NCBI RefSeq assembly: GCF_016864375.1
Contig: NZ_CP069354.1
Location: 124,001 to 188,000, forward strand
Direction: 5' to 3'
Source of the DNA: Microvirga sp. VF16
Lineage (GTDB): Bacteria > Pseudomonadota > Alphaproteobacteria > Rhizobiales > Beijerinckiaceae
Length of the DNA stretch: 64,000 nucleotides
Shown: positions 17,147 to 24,013 of the stretch, one piece after another
Layout: each line of letters opens with the position of its first letter
Numbering within the stretch: the stretch's first letter is position 1
Program-made: the position numbers and the translations under genes
Notes under the pieces: model-generated
Told to the model about the DNA's origin: nothing
Seen by the model: only the letters and a program-made list of their open reading frames with translations
The model's database searches: none

Positions 17147-17192
17147 ACATACAGCCTGTATGTTATTGATCAGAAACAGGCAGACTGTATGT
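17147..17192. promoter_or_regulatory. Paired TetR operators between tetR-like and VOC genes
   Basis: Site 1 is ACATACAG-C-CTGTATGT (17147-17163), perfect. Site 2 is ACAGGCAG-A-CTGTATGT (17176-17192), with six of eight bases matching in the left arm. The sites start 29 bases apart, close to three helical turns, which would allow two dimers on one DNA face. Confidence 0.75.
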
Positions 17193-17215
17193 CAAATGGC
17201 GGAGGTTGAACAGAG

Positions 17216-17650
17216 ATGAAGATCACAAGCTACTATCCGGTGATCCTGACCCGCGACGTGGCCGGCACGGTCGCCTTCTATACCGGGCATTTCGGCTTCC
17301 GACCGGTTTTCAGCAGCGACTGGTACGTGCATCTGCAGTTCGGCGGCGATCCTTCGGTCAATCTGGCCATCCTGGACAGCCGGCACGACACAATTCCCGC
17401 CGAAGCCCGTCAGCCTGCCTCCGGGCTGATCCTCAACTTCGAGATCGAGGATCCGGAGACCCTCTACCATGAGGTCCAAGAAGCGGGACTGCCAATTCTC
17501 ATCCCCCTGAGAGACGAGCCCTTCGGCCAGCGCCACTTCATCACCAGGGATCCCAACGGCGTGCTGATCGACATAATCAAGCCGATCCCGCCGAGTGCCG
17601 AGTTCGCAGCCCAATACGGGGCGGGCACTCTGCAGCAGATTGGAGTTTGA
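17216..17650 (+). CDS. VOC-family (glyoxalase/bleomycin-resistance-like) protein
   Basis: A 144-residue vicinal-oxygen-chelate protein with two beta-alpha-beta-beta-beta modules. [26 protein letters not shown] opens the first and [24 protein letters not shown] closes the second. Metal-ligand-type His/Glu positions are partly visible (HLQF, GQRHF), but the activity cannot be named; the family includes glyoxalases, dioxygenases and antibiotic-binding proteins. A GAGATG context gives a start close to the operators. The neighbouring TetR repressor is its likely regulator, suggesting an inducible detoxification unit. Confidence 0.85.
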   Translation: MKITSYYPVILTRDVAGTVAFYTGHFGFRPVFSSDWYVHLQFGGDPSVNLAILDSRHDTIPAEARQPASGLILNFEIEDPETLYHEVQEAGLPILIPLRDEPFGQRHFITRDPNGVLIDIIKPIPPSAEFAAQYGAGTLQQIGV

Positions 17651-17686
17651 TGCACGCTCGACAGCTTTCGCGTCGCCCATTCTTCC

Positions 17687-17788
17687 GTGTCATCCCCGGC
17701 GAGCGTTGTGAGGGAAGGGGATCCACAGGACTGCGCATGCAAGTAGATTCCCTCCCCCTCCACTGACGCTCCGGCCGGGAATGACACC
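17687..17788. repeat. Compound REP-like element (family B)
   Basis: GTGTCATCCCCGGC and GCCGGGAATGACAC are inverted outer arms. Inner arms include GGGAAGGGGATCC and GATTCCCTCCCCC. It starts 37 bases after the VOC stop codon. Confidence 0.7.
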
Positions 17789-17820
17789 GTATCCCACACC
17801 CTTCATCCCACACCCTCCGC

Positions 17821-17905
17821 CGTCATCCCCGGGCTTGTCCCGGGGATCCACGCTTTTTGCACGGATCCTGAAACGTGGATGGCCGGCACGAGGCCGGCCA
17901 TGACG
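17821..17905. repeat. REP-like double palindrome (family B)
   Basis: GTCATCCCCGGG/CCCGGGGAT and GGCCGGCACGAGGCCGGCC lie in tandem, joined by CCACG and CGTGG. The same double design occurs at 42786-42865. This and the neighbouring elements fill much of the gene-free 17651-18470 stretch. Confidence 0.75.
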
Positions 17906-17955
17906 TCGAGGAGAGGACCGGCAGAGCAGAGCAATGTTATGTTCATCTTTTGTTC

Positions 17956-17984
17956 TTGACAATTGTCCCAATCTTGGCTATATC
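17956..17984 (+). promoter_or_regulatory. Strong sigma-70-type promoter in a gene-free region
   Basis: TTGACA (17956-17961), exactly 17 bases, then TATATC (17979-17984). The same -10 hexamer and spacing occur upstream of rimP. No protein gene lies within 480 bases downstream, so the transcript could be non-coding. Confidence 0.6.
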
Positions 17985-17989
17985 ATTGC

Positions 17990-18175
17990 GTAGATCTGCT
18001 CCTGAGAGGGGCGCGCTCGCGAGGCGTCGCAGTGTGGGAGCAGGCACGGTCCCGTGCACGCACTGAACGCAGGTGCGGGTGACGGGAGGCCCAGGATGTG
18101 GGTCGGTCGTCGGGATCGGTCGCAGGCCGCCGCTGAGCAAGCGGTCACCGCCTGCGGCGGTTGACTGAGCTGGCC
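17990..18175 (+). ncRNA. Candidate structured non-coding RNA (class unknown)
   Basis: The stretch after the promoter is rich in nested complementary arms. GCACGG-TC-CCGTGC forms a tight hairpin, flanked by CAGTGTG and CGCACTG. CGCAGG plus GGTGAC (starting near 18070) pair with GTCACC plus CCTGCG (near 18145), enclosing CCGCT-N5-AGCGG. GCGAGGC near the 5' end can pair with GCCTCGC near 18172, closing the whole. The overall shape, a closed rod of about 180 nucleotides, would suit a 6S-like or similar RNA, but I do not recognise a conserved family signature. It may simply be GC-rich spacer. Confidence 0.3.
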
Positions 18176-18345
18176 TCGCCTGTCCGCCTCAAGAAGCCGT
18201 GCGCGAAGAGGCACTCCGGCTCTTCCATCCCACACCAGCGCATATCGAGCCGGGCTGCCTGTCGCGCCACCCTCGATCACCATTCAGGCTCGCAGCGCAA
18301 GCTGCGGGCCCCACGGTGCTGGCTCTTTGATATGCCTGTTGAGAC

Positions 18346-18424
18346 ATCATCCCGGACGGAGCAGGGCGAAGATCCGATACAATCCATCACTCCGCCCCTG
18401 CGCCTCTGATTCCGGGTTCCCTCC
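18346..18424. repeat. Degenerate family B element upstream of tsaB
   Basis: CATCCCGGACGGAGC, GAAGATCCGA and GATTCCGGGTTCC recall the long-form copies at 15028 and 23802, but the order is broken and the right end is missing. Apart from the repeats, promoter and RNA candidate, I see nothing else in 17651-18470. Confidence 0.5.
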
Positions 18425-18470
18425 TCTCGGTGTCTTGCTCTAAAGAAACAGGAAGATCTGACGGAGACGA

Positions 18471-19157
18471 ATGTTGCGCGTCCTTGCCATCGATACTGCC
18501 CTCGGCGCCTGCTCGGCCTGCATCATTGAGGCCGGGGAGACCGTGCCGCTGGCTGCCGAGACCATTCCCATGGACCGCGGCCATGCCGAGGCCCTGATGC
18601 CGCTGCTCGACCGGCTCTCCGCACAGGTCGAGGGCGGCTTCGAGAGCCTTGACCGAGTGGCCGTCACGGTCGGGCCCGGCAGCTATACCGGCCTGCGCGT
18701 CGGCATCAGCGCCGCCCGCGGCATCGGGCTTGCAGCCGAGATTCCAGTCGTAGGCGTTGCAACCCTCTCTGCCTTCCTGGCGCCGCTGATGGTCAGCGAC
18801 AAGCGCGGTCTCTTCACCGCTGCCATCGATGCCAAGCACGGCCATATCTACATTCAGGCCATCGCGCCGGGCGGACGGACCATCATTCCGCCGGGGCTCA
18901 TGACCTATCGCGACGCTATCCGGCTTCTCGGCTCCGGGCCGATCCTCATTGCCGGATCGGCCTCGGCCATGCTCGCCGCGGAGGCCCGCGCTCAAGGAGT
19001 GGAAGCCCATATCAGCGATGTGTCAGGCTTCCCCGACATCACCTGGGTGGCAAGACTCGGAGTGCTTGCCGATCCGAATCAGGCGCTGCCGAAGCCGCTT
19101 TACCTGCGCGAGCCCGATGCCAAGCCGCAGGACGGGGCCCGAATCGCCAGGCAATGA
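18471..19157 (+). CDS. tsaB: tRNA threonylcarbamoyladenosine synthesis protein TsaB
   Basis: A 228-residue ASKHA-fold protein, the non-catalytic partner of TsaD in making t6A37 on ANN-decoding tRNAs. LRVLAIDTALGACSACI opens the fold, and VGPGSYTGLRVGISAARGIGLA is the family hallmark. TsaD itself is not in the window. It overlaps rimI by four bases, a coupling common in alphaproteobacteria. Confidence 0.93.
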   Translation: MLRVLAIDTALGACSACIIEAGETVPLAAETIPMDRGHAEALMPLLDRLSAQVEGGFESLDRVAVTVGPGSYTGLRVGISAARGIGLAAEIPVVGVATLSAFLAPLMVSDKRGLFTAAIDAKHGHIYIQAIAPGGRTIIPPGLMTYRDAIRLLGSGPILIAGSASAMLAAEARAQGVEAHISDVSGFPDITWVARLGVLADPNQALPKPLYLREPDAKPQDGARIARQ

Positions 19158-19639
19158 GTATTCTCGACCGCTTCATCCACCCGCCAGCTCCGCGCATCGA
19201 AGCCGTCGGAACCGAGGCCGCCGCCCGGCTTGCCGCCATCCATGCCTCCGCCTTTGCGCGGGCCTGGAGCACGCTCGATTTCGAGCGCCTGCTCGGCGAG
19301 CGCGGCGTCTTGGCGGATGGGCTCTTTCTCGGACGCACCATGAAGCCTGCCGGTTTCGTCCTATCACGGATCGTGCTCGACGAGGCGGAGATCATCACGG
19401 TCGCGATCGCCTCGGAGGCGCGCGGCAAGGGCCATGCCCGGCCGCTGCTCTCCCATCATCTCGACCAGCTCTCGCGCCGGGGCGTGGGACGCGTGCATCT
19501 AGAGGTCGAGGAGGGCAATGCGCCGGCCCTAGCCCTCTATCGCCGCCTGCATTTTCGGGACATCGGACGGCGCGAGGGATACTATCAGAAGGCCGACGGG
19601 ACGAAGACTGCCGCGCTGACCATGGCTTTGGACCTATAG
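19154..19639 (+). CDS. rimI: RimI-like ribosomal-protein/N-alpha acetyltransferase (GNAT)
   Basis: A 161-residue GNAT acetyltransferase. The acetyl-CoA loop is SEARGKGHARPLLSHHL (a Q/RxxGxG/A variant), followed by HLEVEEGNAPALALYRRLHF and the C-terminal GRREGYY, typical of RimI. RimI acetylates the N-terminus of ribosomal protein S18 in E. coli. Its start overlaps the tsaB stop, so the two are translationally coupled. Confidence 0.88.
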   Translation: MSILDRFIHPPAPRIEAVGTEAAARLAAIHASAFARAWSTLDFERLLGERGVLADGLFLGRTMKPAGFVLSRIVLDEAEIITVAIASEARGKGHARPLLSHHLDQLSRRGVGRVHLEVEEGNAPALALYRRLHFRDIGRREGYYQKADGTKTAALTMALDL

Positions 19640-19672
19640 CCCGCCTCGCTTCCCTCGCTTATAAGCCTGGGC

Positions 19673-19776
19673 AGTTGCATCGTGCGGACGCGGAGGGCCA
19701 CGCCGAACGATGCACAATTAAGGAATGAGCATCGGATGGGCGCCCAAAGTGCCTTCCAATTGTGGGGCCGATGCCC
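19673..19776. repeat. Dispersed palindromic element, family A copy 3 (diverged)
   Basis: GTTGCATCGTGCGGACGC, GAACGATGCAC, GAGCATCGGATGGG, CCCAAAGTG and GGGGCCGATGCCC follow the two-module order of the 998 and 7691 copies, with substitutions and without the CTAG edge. It lies in the 5' leader of the fur/mur gene and ends at its Shine-Dalgarno sequence. Confidence 0.65.
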
Positions 19777-19792
19777 AAGGAGTGAGTCAGCC

Positions 19793-20248
19793 TTGGTTAC
19801 ACGGAACAGCACATCCGCCAAACCGCGCCGGTCGGACGCCATCGAGCGCGCCTGCCGCAACAAGGGCCTGCGCATGACGGGCCAGCGCCGGATCATCGCC
19901 CAGATTCTCGATGCTGCCGAGGATCACCCGGACGTGGTGGAATTGCACCGGCGCGCGGCGGAGGTGGACGACCGTATTTCGCTCTCCACCGTCTACCGCA
20001 CGGTCAAACTGTTCGAGACCGAAGGTATTCTGGAGCGGCACGATTTCCGCGACGGACGCTCGCGCTACGAGCAGGCCACGCGGGAGCACCATGACCACCT
20101 CATCAATCTCGAGACCGGCGACGTGATCGAATTCCGCTCCGAGGAGATCGAGGCGCTGCAGAACGAGATCGCCAAGCGGCTCGGCTACAAGGTCGTCTAT
20201 CACCGGCTCGAACTCTACGCGGTGCCGCTCGACAAGGACGACGCGTGA
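19793..20248 (+). CDS. Fur/Mur-family metal-responsive regulator
   Basis: A 151-residue Fur-superfamily protein. It has RMTGQRRIIAQIL and SLSTVYRTVKLFETEGILERHDF (winged helix), then the metal-site cluster REHHDHLINLETGDVIEF and a C-terminal GYKVVYHRLELYAVPL. No CxxC zinc site is visible, as is common in alphaproteobacterial Fur/Mur, many of which sense manganese (Mur). I chose the TTG at 19793, ten bases after AAGGAG, because upstream in-frame residues would translate the repeat element. It overlaps the acyltransferase by four bases. Confidence 0.9.
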   Translation: MVTRNSTSAKPRRSDAIERACRNKGLRMTGQRRIIAQILDAAEDHPDVVELHRRAAEVDDRISLSTVYRTVKLFETEGILERHDFRDGRSRYEQATREHHDHLINLETGDVIEFRSEEIEALQNEIAKRLGYKVVYHRLELYAVPLDKDDA

Positions 20249-21015
20249 CAAGAATTGGCGTCGCCTTACGGCTCCTGGTGCTCGGCCTGTGCAGCGTCGT
20301 GCTCGTGCCGCTGCAGATGCTGGCCCTGCGCTTCGGCTGGTCGTCGATGCTGCACGTCCTGCCGGTGTGGTTTCACAGGATCCTGCTGAGACTGTTCAAC
20401 GTGCGTGTGATCGAGCGGGGAACGCCGCCGACTGACGCGCCCACCATTGTTTTGTCCAACCATGTCTCCTGGCTCGATATCCCGGTGATCGGATCGCTGC
20501 ATCCGCTCTCGTTCATTGCCAAATCGGAGGTCGAAGGTTGGCCCGTGGTTGGCCTTTGCGCGAAACTCCAGCGCTCCGTCTTCATCGACCGTCAGCGCCG
20601 CAAGGCCACCGCCGAGGTCAACGATGCGCTCGCGCACCGGCTGGTGAAGGGCGAGGCGATCGTGCTGTTTGCGGAAGGCACCACCAGCGATGGCAACCGC
20701 CTCCTGCCCTTCCGCTCCTCGCTCGTCGGCGGGGCTCAGGCCGCACTCATGCATGACAGCGTCGAGCGGGTTTTTCTGCAGCCGCTCGCCATTGCCTATA
20801 CCCACCGCAACGGCCTGCCCGTGACCCGGCGCGAGCGCCCCTTCATCGCCTGGTACGGCGATATGGATCTTGCGCCGCATCTGAACATGTTCGTGCGCGG
20901 CGTGCCGCTCGACGTCGTCGTGACCTGGGGCGAACCGATTCTTTTCAACGGCAACCGAAAACAGGCGACGGCGTCAGCCGAGGCCGAGATCCGCCGGGCG
21001 CTGAAGGCGGCGTAA
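20245..21015 (+). CDS. Lysophospholipid (1-acyl-glycerol-3-phosphate) acyltransferase, PlsC type
   Basis: A 256-residue membrane-associated acyltransferase. An N-terminal hydrophobic segment (LRLLVLGLCSVVLVPLQML) anchors it. The catalytic NHVSWLD (HxxxxD motif) is followed by FIDRQRRKAT and the FAEGTTSDGNRLLPF motif. It adds an acyl chain to lysophosphatidic acid or a related lysolipid such as the lyso-ornithine lipid (OlsA-like proteins share these motifs); the acceptor is not resolved here. The GTG start overlaps the Fur stop (GTGA). Confidence 0.88.
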   Translation: MTRIGVALRLLVLGLCSVVLVPLQMLALRFGWSSMLHVLPVWFHRILLRLFNVRVIERGTPPTDAPTIVLSNHVSWLDIPVIGSLHPLSFIAKSEVEGWPVVGLCAKLQRSVFIDRQRRKATAEVNDALAHRLVKGEAIVLFAEGTTSDGNRLLPFRSSLVGGAQAALMHDSVERVFLQPLAIAYTHRNGLPVTRRERPFIAWYGDMDLAPHLNMFVRGVPLDVVVTWGEPILFNGNRKQATASAEAEIRRALKAA

Positions 21016-21104
21016 CTCACGGAATATGTCATCGATCCTTGGAAACTCATCCAAGCCCGCTATGTTTCTAGATAACATATCCGGTCATGGCGATAGGAAA
21101 CGGC

Positions 21105-21770
21105 ATGTGGCGCTTTGGCATCGTGTTTGCCGTACTGATTGGGTGTCCTGCTCTCGCTCAAAATATTTCCCCAAAGAAGGGCATGGTTCAATGCGAGCGG
21201 GAAGCTGATTGCCTTAGCGAGCTCAAGAGCATTGTCACCCGCAAAGGGAATATCCTGTACTTAAGATTTGAAAATGGCGCGGCGGAAGCCTTCAAGGAGG
21301 ACCGCCAAGCTTGCGAGGAAGATGACGGAGAGAAGTGTCTGCGTCTTAACCTGCGAGCCTATCGACCTGCTCAGTATGTCTATGTTGTGCAATGGAGAGG
21401 ATATGAGGAAAGCGGCTCTCTGATTATCAGCAGTAAGACGGGAGCTTCTATAACCTTGCCCTCCTTGCCTCATTTTTCGCCAAGCGGTCGGTGGTTCGCG
21501 TCTATCGACCCCAATCCGTACGAAGGCAGCGAATATGCCGTGGCGATTTGGTCCACTGCTCCGGACAAACCGAAACAAGTGTTCCGCTATCGCATCCCCG
21601 AAAAAATCCTCAATGAACGTTGGGAATTCATCGAATGGGATGGCGATGACCGCATCAAATTCAAGGTGACTTTCGATAAGGAAAACGGAGCAACGCAAGA
21701 ATCGATGACGAGTGCAGACCGAACCCAGCAAGGCTGGAATCTGAATTGGCCTTTACCGAATTCTAAGTGA
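21105..21770 (+). CDS. Hypothetical exported protein, low GC
   Basis: A 221-residue protein I do not recognise. The N-terminus MWRFGIVFAVLIGCPALAQ is a signal peptide ending in an Ala-x-Ala-like site. Two cysteine pairs follow (CEREADC; CEEDDGEKC). The C-terminal half has beta-propeller-like strands, HFSPSGRWFASIDPNP and YAVAIWST, and ends in WEFIEWDGDDRIKFKV. Base composition is visibly more AT-rich than in its neighbours, suggesting recent acquisition. I chose the ATG at 21105 (AGGA seven bases before) rather than 21087. Cellular location is probably periplasmic. Confidence 0.65.
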   Translation: MWRFGIVFAVLIGCPALAQNISPKKGMVQCEREADCLSELKSIVTRKGNILYLRFENGAAEAFKEDRQACEEDDGEKCLRLNLRAYRPAQYVYVVQWRGYEESGSLIISSKTGASITLPSLPHFSPSGRWFASIDPNPYEGSEYAVAIWSTAPDKPKQVFRYRIPEKILNERWEFIEWDGDDRIKFKVTFDKENGATQESMTSADRTQQGWNLNWPLPNSK

Positions 21771-21789
21771 GCCCCTATCGGCGGCAGGC

Positions 21790-22722
21790 TCACACCCGTG
21801 CCACCTCAGCCACATGCGCCTTCGCCTCTTCCAAAAGCCAGGCCCGGAAGGCGGCAAGCGCCGGGCGGTCCGCCGTCGCTTCCGGGCAGACGACGTAATA
21901 CTGGTAGGACCCTTTCACCTGCTGAGGAAAGGGCTGAATCAGGCGACCGGCTTGGAGGTAGTCGCCGATCAGGACGTTGGTCGCGAGCGCCACGCCCTGT
22001 CCGGAAGCCGCGGCCTGGAGGCAGAGATAGGTGTGGGTGAAGCGCGGACCGCGGGAGGTATCGACGCTCGTGACGCCCAAAGTCGCGAGCCAGCGATCCC
22101 AGGTGGTGTAGTCGGGAATGCTCTCCACCGCCTCGTGCAGCAGGGTGTGATGGCGCAGATCCGACAGCTCCTTCAGGGGCCGTTCGGGATCGTTCAGCAG
22201 GGATGCGCTGCAGACGGCGAAGAAGAACTCATCCATCAACAGGTCCGAGCGCAGGCCCGGATAATTCCCCCGGCCGAAGCGGATCGCCACGTCCACGTCC
22301 TCGCGAGCGAAATCCGTCAGCCGCGTATCGACCGAGACTCGGACTTCCAGGTCGGGATGCTGCGCCTTGAGCGAGCCGAGCCGAGGAATGAGCCAGCCGG
22401 CTGCGAAACTCGGCATGGAGCTGACCGTGATCACCTTGGACCGGTCGGAGCGCAGGGCCTGCGCCGTCGCATTGTCGAGCCGGTCGAGGATATCGGAGAG
22501 CGAGGCGGCGTAATGTTCGCCCAGCGGGGTCAGCGCGACGCCCCGGCTCGGCTGGCGCACGAAGAGAGGCCGCCCGAGCCAGGCCTCCAAGGATTTCACC
22601 TGCTGGCCAACGGCGCTTGCCGTGACGGCGATCTCGTCACCGGCCTTTTCGAAATTCAGGTGACGGGCCGCGGCCTCGAAGGCGCGCAAGGCATTGAGCG
22701 GCGGGAGACGACGGCGGGACAT
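21790..22722 (-). CDS. LysR-family transcriptional regulator (GcvA-like)
   Basis: A 310-residue LysR regulator starting MSRRRLPPLNALRAFEAAARHLNF, the GcvA/AmpR-type N-terminus. The helix-turn-helix includes ITVTASAVGQQVK-type residues (EIAVTASAVGQQVKSLE), and the C-terminal effector domain has AGWLIPRLGSLKAQHPDLEVRVS in segments. Such proteins usually control a divergent neighbour; here that is DUF1127 and the GST gene. The effector cannot be read from sequence. An upstream in-frame extension of eight residues was not used. Confidence 0.88.
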   Translation of the reverse strand: MSRRRLPPLNALRAFEAAARHLNFEKAGDEIAVTASAVGQQVKSLEAWLGRPLFVRQPSRGVALTPLGEHYAASLSDILDRLDNATAQALRSDRSKVITVSSMPSFAAGWLIPRLGSLKAQHPDLEVRVSVDTRLTDFAREDVDVAIRFGRGNYPGLRSDLLMDEFFFAVCSASLLNDPERPLKELSDLRHHTLLHEAVESIPDYTTWDRWLATLGVTSVDTSRGPRFTHTYLCLQAAASGQGVALATNVLIGDYLQAGRLIQPFPQQVKGSYQYYVVCPEATADRPALAAFRAWLLEEAKAHVAEVARV

Positions 22723-22843
22723 GGCAGATCCGGATACATTGACCAAGTTTTACTTGGGTGAAACTCAAGAACTTCTCGTTTGCTTATAACCTATCACAGG
22801 AGCACATTTCTCTTCAATGAAACGCCATTGAAGGAGACCCGCC

Positions 22844-23083
22844 ATGGCGATCGGATATGCCTCAGCAAATCTTGGGCTTCACGCCGCCCGCCGCGAGCGC
22901 CGGAACACCATGCTCGAGATGCTTCTGCGGTTCGAGTCATGGCTCGACCGGCGCGGAACCTCGAAGGAGTTGTACACGATGGACGATCGGGCGCTCGCCG
23001 ATATCGGGTTGTCACGGGCCGACGTGGAGGGTTTGAATGCCGCCTCCTGGCAGGATCACCTTCCCTCCGCGTTCAGCCGATGA
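22844..23083 (+). CDS. DUF1127-domain small protein
   Basis: A 79-residue basic protein with the C-terminal DUF1127 motif ELYTMDDRALADIGLSRADV, spanning about residues 42-62. Small Arg-rich DUF1127 proteins in alphaproteobacteria have been linked to RNA binding and to phosphate or stress responses, but the role here is open. AAGGAG lies just before the ATG. It is divergent from the LysR gene and 19 bases upstream of the GST gene, so probably cotranscribed. Confidence 0.88.
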   Translation: MAIGYASANLGLHAARRERRNTMLEMLLRFESWLDRRGTSKELYTMDDRALADIGLSRADVEGLNAASWQDHLPSAFSR

Positions 23084-23102
23084 ATTCCCGAAAGGCACCC
23101 TG

Positions 23103-23786
23103 ATGAAGCTCTATTCTGGTCCGGTAAGCCTGTTTTCCCGCAAGGTCGAGATCGCGCTTCATGAAAAGGGACTCCCTTTCGAACAGATCCTGGTGCCGTT
23201 CACGCAGACGAACGGCTACAGCCCCAAGAATCCGGATGTGCTGGCCATCAATCCCAAGGGACAGGTCCCGGTCCTCGTCGATGGGGACCTGTCCCTCTAC
23301 GATTCGACGGTGATTCTCGAATACCTCGAAGACGCCTACCCCGAACCGGCGCTCTATCCGAAGACGCCGGCGGAGCGCGCCCGCTCCCGGCTCTTCGACG
23401 TGTTCGGCGACGAGATCATGCTGGCCCCGCTGCGCTTCCTGATGCATCGCACAGAACCGAAGCCCGACGACCTGACAGGCTGGGAAGCGAAGGAGCTGAA
23501 AGCCAGGGAGGCCGAACCGGTTCTCGCCGGCCATTTCGCCGAGCTCGACCGGGCGCTCCAGGGCAAGGATTATCTCTGCGGCGCCTTCTCGGCCGCCGAC
23601 ATCGCGGTCTTCATGGCCGTGTTCTGGTCCCGCCGCCTCGGTGGGCCATCGCTGCGGGGCTACGATGCCCTTGCCGCTTGGTACGCGCGGCTCAGCGCGC
23701 GTCCGGCTTTTGCAAAGGTCGTTTCTGAAATCCTTGCCGCCGATGCGGAATTGTCAGCTCCCGTGGAGGAAGCGTTTCGGGAGTGA
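23103..23786 (+). CDS. Glutathione S-transferase family protein
   Basis: A 227-residue GST. The N-terminal thioredoxin-like domain (MKLYSGPVSLFSRKVEIALHEKG) contains Ser residues in the catalytic position area, INPKGQVPVLVDGD (cis-Pro) and DSTVILEYLEDAYP (glutathione gamma-Glu site). The all-helical C-domain spans about 90-215 with YLCGAFSAADIAVFM. It probably conjugates or reduces an electrophile in the cytoplasm; the substrate is unknown. It is the second gene after the LysR-controlled promoter region. Confidence 0.9.
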   Translation: MKLYSGPVSLFSRKVEIALHEKGLPFEQILVPFTQTNGYSPKNPDVLAINPKGQVPVLVDGDLSLYDSTVILEYLEDAYPEPALYPKTPAERARSRLFDVFGDEIMLAPLRFLMHRTEPKPDDLTGWEAKELKAREAEPVLAGHFAELDRALQGKDYLCGAFSAADIAVFMAVFWSRRLGGPSLRGYDALAAWYARLSARPAFAKVVSEILAADAELSAPVEEAFRE

Positions 23787-23801
23787 TCCCAACGACGGCT
23801 G

Positions 23802-23900
23802 CCATCCCGGACGGCGAGGCCGATCCGGGATCGCATTCAGGATAAGACGCCATACTCGTCCTACGATCCCGGGTTCTGCTGCATAGCCCCGGGATGACGT
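23802..23900. repeat. Family B element, long form copy 2
   Basis: CCATCCCGGACGGCGAGGCC, GATCCGGGATCGCATTCAGG, ATAAGACGCC, ATCCCGGGTTCTGCTGCA and CCCCGGGATGACGTC follow the 15028 copy in order. It lies between the GST gene and miaB. Confidence 0.8.
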
Positions 23901-24013
23901 CAAATCCCGCAAAATCCTTGAGCCAAACGGCCGCTATTCTCTTGCACGCATAAAAGGCATAAAAGGGCGCTCGATCTTCCTCCGCCCGATTGCAAGCAGA
24001 ACAGGCCGACCTC

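Noticed and set aside
17690..18409. Several 60-100 codon frames in the gene-free region
   Set aside because: They translate palindromic repeats, have no Shine-Dalgarno support and no domain signatures.
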